NCBI GenBank assembly: GCA_004762155.1
Contig: SIHP01000004.1
Span: forward strand, 62,001 to 126,000
DNA from: Flavobacteriaceae bacterium
GTDB lineage: Bacteria > Bacteroidota > Bacteroidia > Flavobacteriales > Flavobacteriaceae
DNA: 64,000 bases
Direction of reading: 5' to 3'
Position numbers and translations under genes: made by a program. Each line of letters starts with the position of its first letter. The first letter of the stretch is position 1. The notes beneath the pieces are model-generated. The model ran no database searches. It saw nothing but the letters and a program-made list of their open reading frames with translations, and was not told the origin of the DNA. Shown one piece after another: positions 52,417 to 60,717 of the stretch.

Positions 52417-53643
52417 ATGATAAAAAAATGGTTTCAAAATATTGGTCCAGGGACTTTAATTGCAGCTGCCTTTATTGGGCCAGGTACAGTAACTATTTGT
52501 ACGTTAGCCGGAGTCAATTTCGGATTTAACCTTTTATGGGCAATGTTATTATCAATAATAGCAACAATAGTTTTACAAGAAATGGCGGCCAGATTGGGTA
52601 TTATTTCTCAAAAAGGACTAACAGAAGTAATTAGAGAAGAAATTAAGCATCCTTTATTTAAGCAATTTATTACTGTTTTAATTTTAGGAGCCATTATTAT
52701 TGGTAACGCTTCTTATGAAGCTGGTAATATTAGTGGAGGCGTTTTGGGTTTAGAAACTGTTTTTGGAAAATTAACGGCTAATTTAGGTAGTGTTTCCGTA
52801 AATTTTATGAGTGTTTTTATTGGAATTATAGCTTTTATTTTACTGTATATTGGTAATTATAAGTTTTTAGAAAAAGCTTTAATTACCTTGGTTTTACTAA
52901 TGAGTTTTTCTTTTTTAGTAACGGCAATTATAACCAAACCTAATATTATAAATATTTTAAAAGGTTTGTTAGTACCTAAATTTCCAGAGAAAAGTATTAT
53001 GACAATTATTGGATTGGTTGGAACGACAGTAGTACCTTACAATTTGTTTTTACATGCTTCTTTAGTTAAAGAACGTTGGCATAAAAAAGAAGATTTGTCT
53101 TTTGCAAGAAAAGATACTGTTATTTCTATTGTTTTAGGAGGTTTGGTTTCTATGGCTATTATAATTTCTGCCGGAGCAATTCAAGAAAAAGGGATTTCTA
53201 ATGCAGCAGATTTAGCAAAAGGATTAGCACCTTTGTTTGGAGAGTTTGCAAAGTATTTTTTAGCTTTAGGTTTGTTTGCAGCTGGTATTACTTCAGCTAT
53301 TACAGCTCCATTAGCTGCTGCATATGTAGCAAAGGGATTTTTAGGATGGAATGGAGGATTGAAATCTAAAAAATTTAGAATGGTTTGGATGTTTATATTG
53401 CTCTTAGGTGTTTTATTTTCATCCATAGGAATAAAACCAATTGAACTTATAAAGTTTGCTCAAATAGCTAACGGAATGTTATTGCCAATAATAGCTGGAG
53501 TTTTATTGTGGGTAATGAATAAGAAAAATGTTTTAGGAGAATTTATAAATACCAAAAGTCAAAATAGTATAGGATTTATAATTTTAGCGGTTACTATTTT
53601 CTTAGGGGCAAAAGGGATTTTAAAAGTGTTTAATTTTATATAA
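52417..53643 (+). CDS. YcsG-like Nramp-fold transporter without metal ligands
   Basis: A 408-residue, eleven-helix Nramp-fold transporter. In true Nramp/MntH the first helix has DPGN and the sixth MPH, which bind Mn/Fe. Here the first reads IGPGT (Gly21, Thr24) and the sixth TTVVPYNLFLHA (Val206, Tyr208), so the Asp, Asn and Met ligands are all missing. It is therefore unlikely to carry transition metals. It is the first gene of an operon with pxpABC (next start 0 nt after its stop), like B. subtilis ycsG beside ycsF/kipI/kipA. Inference: it imports 5-oxoproline or a related acid. Confidence 0.88.
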   Translation: MIKKWFQNIGPGTLIAAAFIGPGTVTICTLAGVNFGFNLLWAMLLSIIATIVLQEMAARLGIISQKGLTEVIREEIKHPLFKQFITVLILGAIIIGNASYEAGNISGGVLGLETVFGKLTANLGSVSVNFMSVFIGIIAFILLYIGNYKFLEKALITLVLLMSFSFLVTAIITKPNIINILKGLLVPKFPEKSIMTIIGLVGTTVVPYNLFLHASLVKERWHKKEDLSFARKDTVISIVLGGLVSMAIIISAGAIQEKGISNAADLAKGLAPLFGEFAKYFLALGLFAAGITSAITAPLAAAYVAKGFLGWNGGLKSKKFRMVWMFILLLGVLFSSIGIKPIELIKFAQIANGMLLPIIAGVLLWVMNKKNVLGEFINTKSQNSIGFIILAVTIFLGAKGILKVFNFI

Positions 53644-54372
53644 ATGAAGATTGATATTAATTGTGATGTTGGAGAAGGAGTAACAAATGAAAGGTTGTTG
53701 TTTCCTTATATATCTTCTTGTAATATTGCTTGTGGAGGCCATTTTGGTGATGAAAACACTATAGATGAAACAATTAAATTGGCTCTAAAACATAATGTTT
53801 TAATTGGCGCACATCCTTCTTTTCCTGATAAAGAAAATTTTGGAAGAAAAATAATCAATATAGCTGCGGAAGGTTTGCAAAAAAGTATTCAAGATCAATT
53901 GGATTTATTTTTAGAAAGATTAGCTAATTTTAACGTAAAACTTCATCATATAAAACCACACGGAGCTTTATATAATTTAATAGCTGTAGATGAAATTGCT
54001 GCTGAAAACTTTATCAAAACGATTAAGAATTATATGGAAGAAGTGTATTTATATGTTCCTTATAATTCGGTTATAGCAAAAGTTGCTTTAAAGCATAATA
54101 TCAATATTAAATATGAAGTTTTTTTAGATAGAAATTATAATGATGATTATACATTGGTTTCTAGAAATACTGAAAATGCTATAAAAACAGATGCAAAAGA
54201 AATTATAAATCAGCTTTATAAAATTATTTCAGAAGAAAAAATAAAAGTAATTTCTGGTAATGAAAAACTCATAAAGGCTGATACTTTTTGTATTCATGGA
54301 GATCATACAAATTCTCTAGAAATATTAAAATATCTAACAAAAGAATTTACTAAAAAAGGAATTGATTTTTGA
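53644..54372 (+). CDS. pxpA: 5-oxoprolinase subunit A (LamB/YcsF family)
   Basis: A 242-residue subunit of the ATP-dependent prokaryotic 5-oxoprolinase, which opens 5-oxo-L-proline to glutamate. DINCDVGEG (3-11), SSCNIACGGHFGDE (about 23-36), IGAHPSFPDKENFGR, HHIKPHGALYN (about 101-111) and CIHGDHTNSL near the end are family motifs, including the likely metal/active-site His and Asp. It begins right after the transporter gene and overlaps pxpB by one base (TGATG). Confidence 0.95.
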   Translation: MKIDINCDVGEGVTNERLLFPYISSCNIACGGHFGDENTIDETIKLALKHNVLIGAHPSFPDKENFGRKIINIAAEGLQKSIQDQLDLFLERLANFNVKLHHIKPHGALYNLIAVDEIAAENFIKTIKNYMEEVYLYVPYNSVIAKVALKHNINIKYEVFLDRNYNDDYTLVSRNTENAIKTDAKEIINQLYKIISEEKIKVISGNEKLIKADTFCIHGDHTNSLEILKYLTKEFTKKGIDF

Positions 54373-55097
54373 TGAAGATAAGATACAAACCTTTTGGTGA
54401 AAAAGCGATTCTTATGGAATGGGAATCTGCAATTAATGAAGTCATTTTACATGATATTTTAAGCTTTAAGTATAAAATTGAAAGCGAAACTTATTATTCT
54501 TTTACAGATTTAATTGTTGGTTATAATTCTTTAACAATTGTATTTGAAAATGAGTATGAAAATTTTGACACAGAAATTCAACATTTAAAAACCATTTATA
54601 AATCAGAATATAAGAAAGAAAAAAAACAAAATTATTTATGGGAGATTCCTGTTTGTTATGACATCAGTTTTGGTATTGATTTAACGGAAGTGGCAGCAAA
54701 AAAAAACTATTCAATAGCACAAATAATTCAACTGCATTCAAATACTACATATACGGTTTTCTTCATCGGTTTTTTACCAGGTTTTATGTATTTAGGAGGT
54801 TTGGATGAAAGATTGTTTTTTGATAGAAAGCCAAATCCGCGTTTACAAATAGCAAAAGGATCTGTAGCAATAGGAGGAAAACAGACAGGAGTTTATCCAT
54901 CAAATAGTGCTGGAGGTTGGAATATTATAGGAAGAACACCTATTTCTTTTTTTAATATTGATGATGAAACTCCTTGTTTTATAAAGGCTGGAGATAAAAT
55001 TAAATTTATTCCAGTTACTATAGAAGAATATCATCAAATTGAAGAAAAGATAACCAAACATAAGTATATTATTTCTAAAATAATACTCGATGATTAA
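54372..55097 (+). CDS. pxpB: 5-oxoprolinase subunit B (KipI-like)
   Basis: A 241-residue subunit. The start is the ATG overlapping the pxpA stop (TGATG) rather than the preceding TTG. Cyclophilin-like carboxyltransferase motifs are clear: IPVCYDISFGIDL (about 93-105), FFIGFLPGFMYLGGLD, RLQIAKGSVAIGGKQTGVYP and GGWNIIGRTP. The protein works with PxpA and PxpC in ATP-dependent ring opening. It overlaps pxpC by 8 nt. Confidence 0.95.
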   Translation: MKIRYKPFGEKAILMEWESAINEVILHDILSFKYKIESETYYSFTDLIVGYNSLTIVFENEYENFDTEIQHLKTIYKSEYKKEKKQNYLWEIPVCYDISFGIDLTEVAAKKNYSIAQIIQLHSNTTYTVFFIGFLPGFMYLGGLDERLFFDRKPNPRLQIAKGSVAIGGKQTGVYPSNSAGGWNIIGRTPISFFNIDDETPCFIKAGDKIKFIPVTIEEYHQIEEKITKHKYIISKIILDD

Positions 55098-55932
55098 AGT
55101 ATTAAAAGCAGGTTTTTTTGCATCGATTCAAGATAAAGGTCGAATTGGATTTGCAGCTGTAGGGATTCCTGTTTCTGGAGTTATGGATAGATATGCTGCT
55201 GACATTGCGAACAGTATTCTAAATAATCCTTTAGAAGACGCTGTTATAGAAATTACATTAGGAGGTATTGAACTTCAGTTTTTATCCGATACTTTTATTT
55301 GTCTTTCTGGAGGAGATTTTTCACCTAAAATAAATGGGGTGCCTATTTTAATGAATTCTAGAATTAACGTATTAAAAAATGATATTTTGTCTTTTGGAAA
55401 AGTTACTCATGGAGTACGATGTTATTTGTCTGTTAAAGGAGGAATTCAAACTAAAAAAGTTTTAAAAAGTAGAAGTTTTTATAAAGGTATTACTGAAACA
55501 TCAGTCATAAAAAAGAATACTATTTTTTCAATAAAAGAGACAGCAAAAGAAAAAGTACTTGCTAATGCATCTATTAAAATTTTGAAATCACATTTTCAAA
55601 CAAAAGAAATGCAATGTACCAAAGGGCCAGAGTTTTATTTGTTAAACGAAATTCAAAAGAAAAAAATAATACAACAAACATTTACAATTTCTAATGAAAA
55701 TAATAGAATGGGGTATCGGTTGAATGAATTATTAGATAACGAATTGCCTTCAATTTTAACTTCGGCCGTTTTGCCAGGAACAGTGCAATTAACACCTTCT
55801 GGGAAGCTAATTATTTTAATGAGAGATTGCCAAGTAACTGGAGGTTACCCAAGAATTTTACAGCTTACTAGTAATGCAATAAATCAATTAGCACAAAAAA
55901 CAACAAAGAGCGAAATTCAATTTATTTTATAA
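55090..55932 (+). CDS. pxpC: 5-oxoprolinase subunit C (KipA-like)
   Basis: A 280-residue biotin-independent carboxyltransferase-like subunit: KAGFFASIQDKGRIGFAAVG (5-24), SGVMDRYAADIANSILNNP (about 29-47), YLSVKGGI near 120, NRMGYRLN (about 213) and VQLTPSGKLIILMRDCQVTG near 245. Slightly shorter than E. coli PxpC (310 aa). It ends the transporter-pxpABC operon; no clear terminator follows before the ferredoxin promoter. Confidence 0.95.
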   Translation: MIKVLKAGFFASIQDKGRIGFAAVGIPVSGVMDRYAADIANSILNNPLEDAVIEITLGGIELQFLSDTFICLSGGDFSPKINGVPILMNSRINVLKNDILSFGKVTHGVRCYLSVKGGIQTKKVLKSRSFYKGITETSVIKKNTIFSIKETAKEKVLANASIKILKSHFQTKEMQCTKGPEFYLLNEIQKKKIIQQTFTISNENNRMGYRLNELLDNELPSILTSAVLPGTVQLTPSGKLIILMRDCQVTGGYPRILQLTSNAINQLAQKTTKSEIQFIL

Positions 55933-55978
55933 GTTGATCATAGAATTTCTTATAGAACATTGGTTTGTATCCATTTAT

Positions 55979-56010
55979 TTTGTTTCTAAATTAATTTGGG
56001 GTTATTTTTG
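55979..56010 (+). promoter_or_regulatory. Ferredoxin promoter (TTTG-N20-TAnnTTTG)
   Basis: TTTG (55979-55982), a 20-nt spacer and TATTTTTG (56003-56010) form a textbook Bacteroidota promoter, the best-formed in the window. Transcription would start near 56017, 25 nt before the ATG, in an A-rich leader. Confidence 0.7.
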
Positions 56011-56041
56011 CAGAAGAAAAGTTACAAAATAGAAATAAATT

Positions 56042-56392
56042 ATGGCAATTATAATAACTGATGAATGTATAAACTGTGGTGCTTGTGAACCAGAGTGCCC
56101 AAATACTGCAATTTATGAAGGTGCTGATGATTGGAAATATGCAGATGGTACAGATTTAACAGGAAATGTAGTATTACCAAATGGTAAAGAAGCAAATGCA
56201 GATGAAGATCAAGAGCCAGTTTCTGACGAGATTTACTATATAGTTGCAGATAAATGTACAGAATGTAAAGGTTTTCATGAAGAACCACAATGTGCAGCTG
56301 TATGTCCAGTAGACTGTTGTGTACCTGATGATGATAATGTAGAGACTGAAGAAGAATTGTTAGCTAAACAATCTTTTATGCATAACGAATAA
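56042..56392 (+). CDS. Dicluster 4Fe-4S ferredoxin
   Basis: A 116-residue acidic ferredoxin with two cluster motifs: [13 protein letters not shown] (C11, C14, C17, C21) and C-x-x-C plus CAAVCPVDC further on ([18 protein letters not shown]). The two motifs are separated by a long acidic insert (about 26-72), as in the Bacteroidota family. It transfers electrons in the cytoplasm, possibly to the acyl-CoA reductase, its usual neighbour. Own promoter and terminator. Confidence 0.95.
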   Translation: MAIIITDECINCGACEPECPNTAIYEGADDWKYADGTDLTGNVVLPNGKEANADEDQEPVSDEIYYIVADKCTECKGFHEEPQCAAVCPVDCCVPDDDNVETEEELLAKQSFMHNE

Positions 56393-56415
56393 AACGTATT
56401 TATACGTTCTAAAAA

Positions 56416-56446
56416 AAATCCAGAGAATTTTTACTTCTCTGGATTT
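56416..56446 (+). terminator. Terminator after ferredoxin
   Basis: AAATCCAGAGAA and TTCTCTGGATTT pair across a 7-nt loop with a long T tract. A smaller AACGTATTTATACGTT hairpin precedes it. Confidence 0.93.
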
Positions 56447-56513
56447 TTTTTGTGATTTATTTTTTCTCACAAATGTTATTATGCATATAATAAAGTGATC
56501 TGCCAATCGACTT

Positions 56514-56548
56514 AAGATTACTTCTTTCCTTCGTCAATCGCAATGACA
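56514..56548. repeat. TGTCATTGCGA...AATCTT-type dispersed repeat, degenerate
   Basis: Read on the minus strand the segment starts TGTCATTGCGA and ends AGTAATCTT, resembling the TGTCATTGCGAGGAACGAAGCAATCT repeats I recall from many bacterial genomes. This copy is diverged. The remainder of the gap from 56449 to 56918 is AT-rich and shows no gene. Confidence 0.45.
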
Positions 56549-56918
56549 TTTTTTACATACGGAATTAATAATCGTATTTACCTCTATAGTTGGTTTTTTA
56601 CAAGGTACCTAATCGTACTAATTCTCAACTTTCTCTTCATTATTTTTAATTAACAACGAAAAAGAAACACTTGTGTTAAGTGATTTTATTGTTATCAAAT
56701 AAGGGGATTTAATATGATAATATTCATGAATATGTCAATTTAGTGTAGAATTTGTAACTTTTTGTTTGTTTTGTGGTAAAAAATATAATTTTTTTAAAAT
56801 TCAAATATTTAATTAATTATCTGTATATCAGTTTTTTAGTCTGTTCGTTTATGTTAAAATTTTCCTAATAGAAGTATTTTGAAAAAATTAACAACAAGTT
56901 TTTTAAAACAAGTACATC

Positions 56919-56956
56919 TAAACATTCAGTTAACTTTCACATAACCTTTAATTAAC
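56919..56956 (+). promoter_or_regulatory. Four TTAAC-like boxes at 11-bp spacing
   Basis: TAAAC, TTAAC, ATAAC and TTAAC start at 56919, 56930, 56941 and 56952, exactly 11 bp apart, ending 5 nt before the VTC start codon. Such 11-bp direct repeats are typical of OmpR/PhoB-type response regulators (TTAACA repeats for PhoP in Firmicutes). No -7 element fits downstream, so repression or a later translational start is possible. Confidence 0.35.
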
Positions 56957-56961
56957 TATTA

Positions 56962-57714
56962 ATGATAACACAACCCATTAAGAATAGTGTAGCCCAATTT
57001 TCTTCCATTTCTTTAGATGCAATGAATAGTGTGGCGTTAATGAAGCGAACAGATACAAAGTTTGTTATTCACGTAACCCAACTTCTTCAAGTTTTTGAGG
57101 AAATATCCAGTGATTATGAAGTTTTACAAATAAATGGTGATCGGATAATGACGTATTCTTCTTTATATTTTGATACGCTAGATAATCAGTTTTATAACAA
57201 TCATCACAATGGAAAAAATAATAGAACAAAAATAAGGCAACGAAAATATGTAGAGTCTGATTTATGTTTTTTAGAAATAAAGCAGAAAAACGGAAAAGGA
57301 GAAACCAATAAATCAAGAATACAAATTCCAGATTTTGAAACTGATTTATCACAAAATTCTACAAGTTTTATTACCGAAACAACTTTAAAAGAATACAATT
57401 TAACACCCAGTTTATGGAACAGGTTTAACCGAATAACTTTAGTAAACATACAAAGTAAAGAACGTGTAACTATTGATTTAAACTTGTCTTATAAAAATAA
57501 CAAGGATGAAAAAAAATATGAGAATTTAGTTGTGATAGAGGTAAAGCAAGAGCGAGTAAACAGAAATTCTAAAATAGTAAAAACATTAAAATCAATTAAA
57601 GAACATCCGTATAGTATTAGCAAATATTGTATTGGTATGATCAGTCTTTACAATGATTTAAAATATAATGTATTCAAGAAAAAATTAATCAAAATAAATA
57701 AAATATCAGCATAA
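56962..57714 (+). CDS. VTC-domain polyphosphate polymerase-like protein
   Basis: The 250-residue protein is a VTC domain (triphosphate tunnel metalloenzyme superfamily) that in yeast Vtc4 makes polyphosphate from ATP. Signature basic and acidic residues are present: LMKRTDTKFVIH (about 26-37), YSSLYFDTLDNQFYNNHHNG, RTKIRQRKY and LEIKQKNGKGETNKSRI. SISKYCIGMISL ends the domain. There is no signal peptide. It is the first gene of a four-gene operon with DUF4956, DUF2490 and CotH, spaced 1-5 nt. Whether it makes polyphosphate or phosphorylates a target here is not known. Confidence 0.85.
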   Translation: MITQPIKNSVAQFSSISLDAMNSVALMKRTDTKFVIHVTQLLQVFEEISSDYEVLQINGDRIMTYSSLYFDTLDNQFYNNHHNGKNNRTKIRQRKYVESDLCFLEIKQKNGKGETNKSRIQIPDFETDLSQNSTSFITETTLKEYNLTPSLWNRFNRITLVNIQSKERVTIDLNLSYKNNKDEKKYENLVVIEVKQERVNRNSKIVKTLKSIKEHPYSISKYCIGMISLYNDLKYNVFKKKLIKINKISA

Positions 57715-57715
57715 T

Positions 57716-58318
57716 ATGGAATTTTTGGATATCCCAATTTTTGATGACGACTTTTTTAAAATGTCATTTCGTTTTTTAATTAACCTTGGTTTTTTAACCA
57801 TTATAATTAGGTATTTATACTATACTTCATCAAGAAGAAAAGATTACTTATTTACTTTTTATATGATCAGTATTATCGTTTTCTTTTTGTGTTTTACACT
57901 TAAAAAGTTTGAGCTAGATATTGGAATGGCTTTAGGGCTCTTTGCCATTTTTGGAATTATTAGGTATCGGACGGATGCTATTGCTATAAAGGAAATGACA
58001 TATTTATTTGTGGTTATTGGTGTTTCAGTAATGAATTCACTAGCTAATAAAAAAATGAGTTATTCTGAAATTCTTATGGCAAATGCTATTATAGTAATCT
58101 CTATAAGTATAATTGAAAAGTTTTGGCATTTAAAACACGAAATAACAAAAGAGATTGTTTACGAAGAAATAGAAAACATAAAACCAGAAAATTATGAGTT
58201 GCTTATAGATGATTTAGAAGATAGAACTGGTTTAGAAGTTAATAGAGTAACTATAGGAAATGTAGATTTTTTAAGAGATACAGCGGTTTTAACAGTTTAT
58301 TATTACAATAGAAAATAA
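57716..58318 (+). CDS. DUF4956 membrane protein
   Basis: A 200-residue membrane protein with about four helices (about 17-36, 43-62, 66-82, 98-136). The ALGLFAIFGIIRYRTDAIAI segment (about 76-95) is the DUF4956 hallmark. The cytoplasmic C-terminus (about 140-200) is a small alpha/beta domain. DUF4956 genes recur directly after VTC-domain genes and near CotH genes, so it is probably the membrane partner of the polymerase, as Vtc membrane subunits are in yeast; that is inference. Confidence 0.85.
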   Translation: MEFLDIPIFDDDFFKMSFRFLINLGFLTIIIRYLYYTSSRRKDYLFTFYMISIIVFFLCFTLKKFELDIGMALGLFAIFGIIRYRTDAIAIKEMTYLFVVIGVSVMNSLANKKMSYSEILMANAIIVISISIIEKFWHLKHEITKEIVYEEIENIKPENYELLIDDLEDRTGLEVNRVTIGNVDFLRDTAVLTVYYYNRK

Positions 58319-58323
58319 AAAAT

Positions 58324-59028
58324 ATGAGATTAATAAAAAAGAAATTAACACTAGTTGTCTTATTAATTAATGCTATTACATATGCACAAGATGATGATAA
58401 TGATTTAGCATCTTGGAACACAATAGGTATAGAATATAAATTGAATAAAAAATGGAGTTTTGGCTTAGAAGAGCAACTTCGTTTAAAAAATAATATTTCT
58501 GAAATAGATGAATATTTTACAGAATTAAGCGCTTCGTATAAATTATTTAGCAATTTTAAATTAGGTTTAGGATTACGCTATATAAGAGAGAACGATACAG
58601 AAGGAAATATTCAAGGTTATGAGAATCATTTTAGATTTAATATTGATGCAACTTATAAGCATAAAATAGATAGAATAGCATTGAGTTATCGATTGCGTTA
58701 TCAAAATAAAAATGAATTAGGTTTTTCTTATGATGAAGGGGATTATGCGAATCAGAATTTGAGGTTAAAAACTGCTATTAAATATAATATTGATAATTGG
58801 CCTTTAGATCCTAAATTTTCAGCAGAAATATTTAATCGTTTTCAAGAAGATGGAGAAAAAAATGGATTTACAAAGTATAGATTAACCTTAGGTACAGATT
58901 ACAAAATAAAAAACTTTGGAAAATTAGGACTGTTTTATCGTTATCAAAAAGAAATAAATATAGACATACCTGAAACAACAAATATTATTGGATTAAAATA
59001 TACATACACTTTTAAAAACAAGAAATAA
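58324..59028 (+). CDS. DUF2490 outer-membrane beta-barrel protein
   Basis: A 234-residue exported protein (signal peptide ending TYAQ near 22) with regular amphipathic beta-strands (WNTIGIEYKLNKKWSFGLEE, FKLGLGLRYIRE, IALSYRLRYQNK, KLGLFYRYQKE) and an aromatic-terminated last strand (GLKYTYTFKNKK). This fits the DUF2490 family of small outer-membrane beta-barrels. Role unknown; in this operon it could carry a product or assist the CotH lipoprotein at the surface. Confidence 0.8.
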   Translation: MRLIKKKLTLVVLLINAITYAQDDDNDLASWNTIGIEYKLNKKWSFGLEEQLRLKNNISEIDEYFTELSASYKLFSNFKLGLGLRYIRENDTEGNIQGYENHFRFNIDATYKHKIDRIALSYRLRYQNKNELGFSYDEGDYANQNLRLKTAIKYNIDNWPLDPKFSAEIFNRFQEDGEKNGFTKYRLTLGTDYKIKNFGKLGLFYRYQKEINIDIPETTNIIGLKYTYTFKNKK

Positions 59029-60450
59029 ATGATTTTTACAAAAAGAATAAAACAAAAAATACAAGTTAGTACACTATTTCTTTTTATTGGAATGTTATTA
59101 ACGATTGGATGTAGTACTAAATATGACGATCAAGGAGATGACGTAGTTATTGATGTAAATACAGATGATGACGCCGATTTTGTAGCAACAGATTGGACCA
59201 CAGCAACGCATACTAATGAAGCAGAGGCTGATTTAGATGAGATTTTTGACGATACAACTGTAAAAAGATTAGATATTGTTATTACAGAAGATAGATGGGA
59301 TACTATGTTAGATGATATGACTAACCTATATGGAACATTTGGAAGTGGTAGAGGAACTTTTTCTGATGATGATCCAGATCCTGTTTTTGTGCCTGCTTCT
59401 GTTTTTTATGAAGGTATAGAATGGTATAGAGTAGGAGTACGTTTTAAAGGAAACTCTAGTTTAGCAGGAACTTGGGCAGATGGTAATTATAAGTTGTCGT
59501 TTAAGTTAGATTTTGATGAATTTGAAGATGATTACCCGCAAATTGATAATCAGCGTTTTTATGGTTTCAAAAAATTAAGTTTAAAAAATAATTATAATGA
59601 TGAGTCATTTTTAAGAGAAAAAGTATGTACAGATATTTTTAGAGATGCTGGTATTGCGTCTTCTCATGCAGGTTTTTATACATTATATGTAGATCATGGA
59701 GATGGACCTTTGTATTTTGGATTGTATACTTTAATAGAGGAAGTTGATGATACCGTTATTGAAACTCAGTTTTCAGATGATGGGAATTTATATAAACCAG
59801 ATGGAGATGCAGCTAGTTTTGCAAGTGGTACTTTTGATGAAGATGAGTTGGTAAAGAAAACCAATGAAGATGAAGCTGATTTTACAGATGTACAAAGTTT
59901 ATATGATGTATTACATGATAGTTCAAGAACAACAGATCCAGCGACTTGGAGAACAAATTTAGATGCCGTTTTTGATACAGATATTTTTTTAAAATACTTA
60001 GCAATAAACACAATCATCCAAAATTGGGATACCTATGGTATAATGACACATAATTATTTTTTATATAACAACCCTGAGACTAGTAAATTAACTTGGATTC
60101 CTTGGGATAATAATGAAGCTTTACAAGATGGAAATAGAGGAGGTGCATATAGTTTAGCTTTTACAGGATTAAGTGTTACAAGCTGGCCAATAATAGGTTA
60201 TATGTATAGTGATGATGTTTATAAGGCAAAATATGATTCTTATGTAGAAGAAATTATAGGAGATGCATTTGAGACTAGTAAAATGCAAGCATTATATACA
60301 ACATATGCTACTTTAATTGAACCTTATGCAACAAGTGAAGTTTCAGGATATACATTTTTAGAATCTAGTTCAGATTTTCAATCGGCTATAACAACACTTA
60401 AAAGTCATGCTGCAGAAAGAGCCACAGCAGTAAGTAATTATTTAGATTAA
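59029..60450 (+). CDS. CotH-family kinase lipoprotein
   Basis: A 473-residue lipoprotein (lipobox near LTIGCS, Cys28) whose mature N-terminus is acidic (DDQGDDVVIDVNTDDDADF), a form seen in surface-exposed lipoproteins. The CotH kinase fold follows: RVGVRFKGNSSLAG, RFYGFKKLSLKNNYNDESFL, LYFGLYTLIEEVDD, GNLYKPDGDA, then the metal-binding WIPWDNNEAL. Bacterial CotH proteins phosphorylate secreted proteins on Ser. It starts directly at the DUF2490 stop. Substrate unknown; the adjacent T9SS protein with a lamin-tail domain is a candidate. Confidence 0.9.
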   Translation: MIFTKRIKQKIQVSTLFLFIGMLLTIGCSTKYDDQGDDVVIDVNTDDDADFVATDWTTATHTNEAEADLDEIFDDTTVKRLDIVITEDRWDTMLDDMTNLYGTFGSGRGTFSDDDPDPVFVPASVFYEGIEWYRVGVRFKGNSSLAGTWADGNYKLSFKLDFDEFEDDYPQIDNQRFYGFKKLSLKNNYNDESFLREKVCTDIFRDAGIASSHAGFYTLYVDHGDGPLYFGLYTLIEEVDDTVIETQFSDDGNLYKPDGDAASFASGTFDEDELVKKTNEDEADFTDVQSLYDVLHDSSRTTDPATWRTNLDAVFDTDIFLKYLAINTIIQNWDTYGIMTHNYFLYNNPETSKLTWIPWDNNEALQDGNRGGAYSLAFTGLSVTSWPIIGYMYSDDVYKAKYDSYVEEIIGDAFETSKMQALYTTYATLIEPYATSEVSGYTFLESSSDFQSAITTLKSHAAERATAVSNYLD

Positions 60451-60474
60451 TATTACTAATATTAATCACAAAAT

Positions 60475-60510
60475 AAAGGGAACCATAATTTAAAATTATT
60501 GGTTCCCTTT
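60475..60510 (+). terminator. Bidirectional terminator after CotH gene
   Basis: AAAGGGAACCA pairs with TGGTTCCCTTT around an AT-rich loop that can pair further (ATAATT/AATTAT). It separates the convergent CotH operon and the microprotein/T9SS operon. Confidence 0.92.
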
Positions 60511-60532
60511 TTGTTATTTGCTTAATTGTGTA

Positions 60533-60700
60533 TTAAAAACCATCTCCTGGAGCTTCAGGTGAAGCAGCCTGTGCTTTTTGTGGAGTTAAAATCATATAGG
60601 TTCCTAATGCAGTTAAAGCTGCATACTTACCATAATTTCCTATTTTCTTTATAGCCTCTTTACGAGACATATCCTGTTTTTTATTGTTTTTATTGTTCAT
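60533..60700 (-). CDS. Tat-like signal microprotein, copy 1 (55 aa)
   Basis: A 55-residue frame starts at ATG 17 nt after the stop of the 995-residue T9SS protein and ends before the terminator. It has a basic start, the segment MSRKEAIKKIG resembling a twin-arginine motif with Lys in place of the second Arg, a hydrophobic stretch (YAALTALGTYMILTP) and a cleavage-like PQKAQA, leaving a tiny mature tail (ASPEAPGDGF). A close paralogue lies upstream of the T9SS gene. Function unknown; perhaps a secreted peptide or accessory factor of the T9SS protein. Confidence 0.75.
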   Translation of the reverse strand: MNNKNNKKQDMSRKEAIKKIGNYGKYAALTALGTYMILTPQKAQAASPEAPGDGF

Positions 60701-60717
60701 AAGGGAAGAGTTTAAAA

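Noticed and set aside
56049..56288. Leu/His-rich minus-strand frame opposite ferredoxin
   Set aside because: It is a shadow of the acidic, Cys-rich ferredoxin gene; composition is an artefact of the antisense reading.
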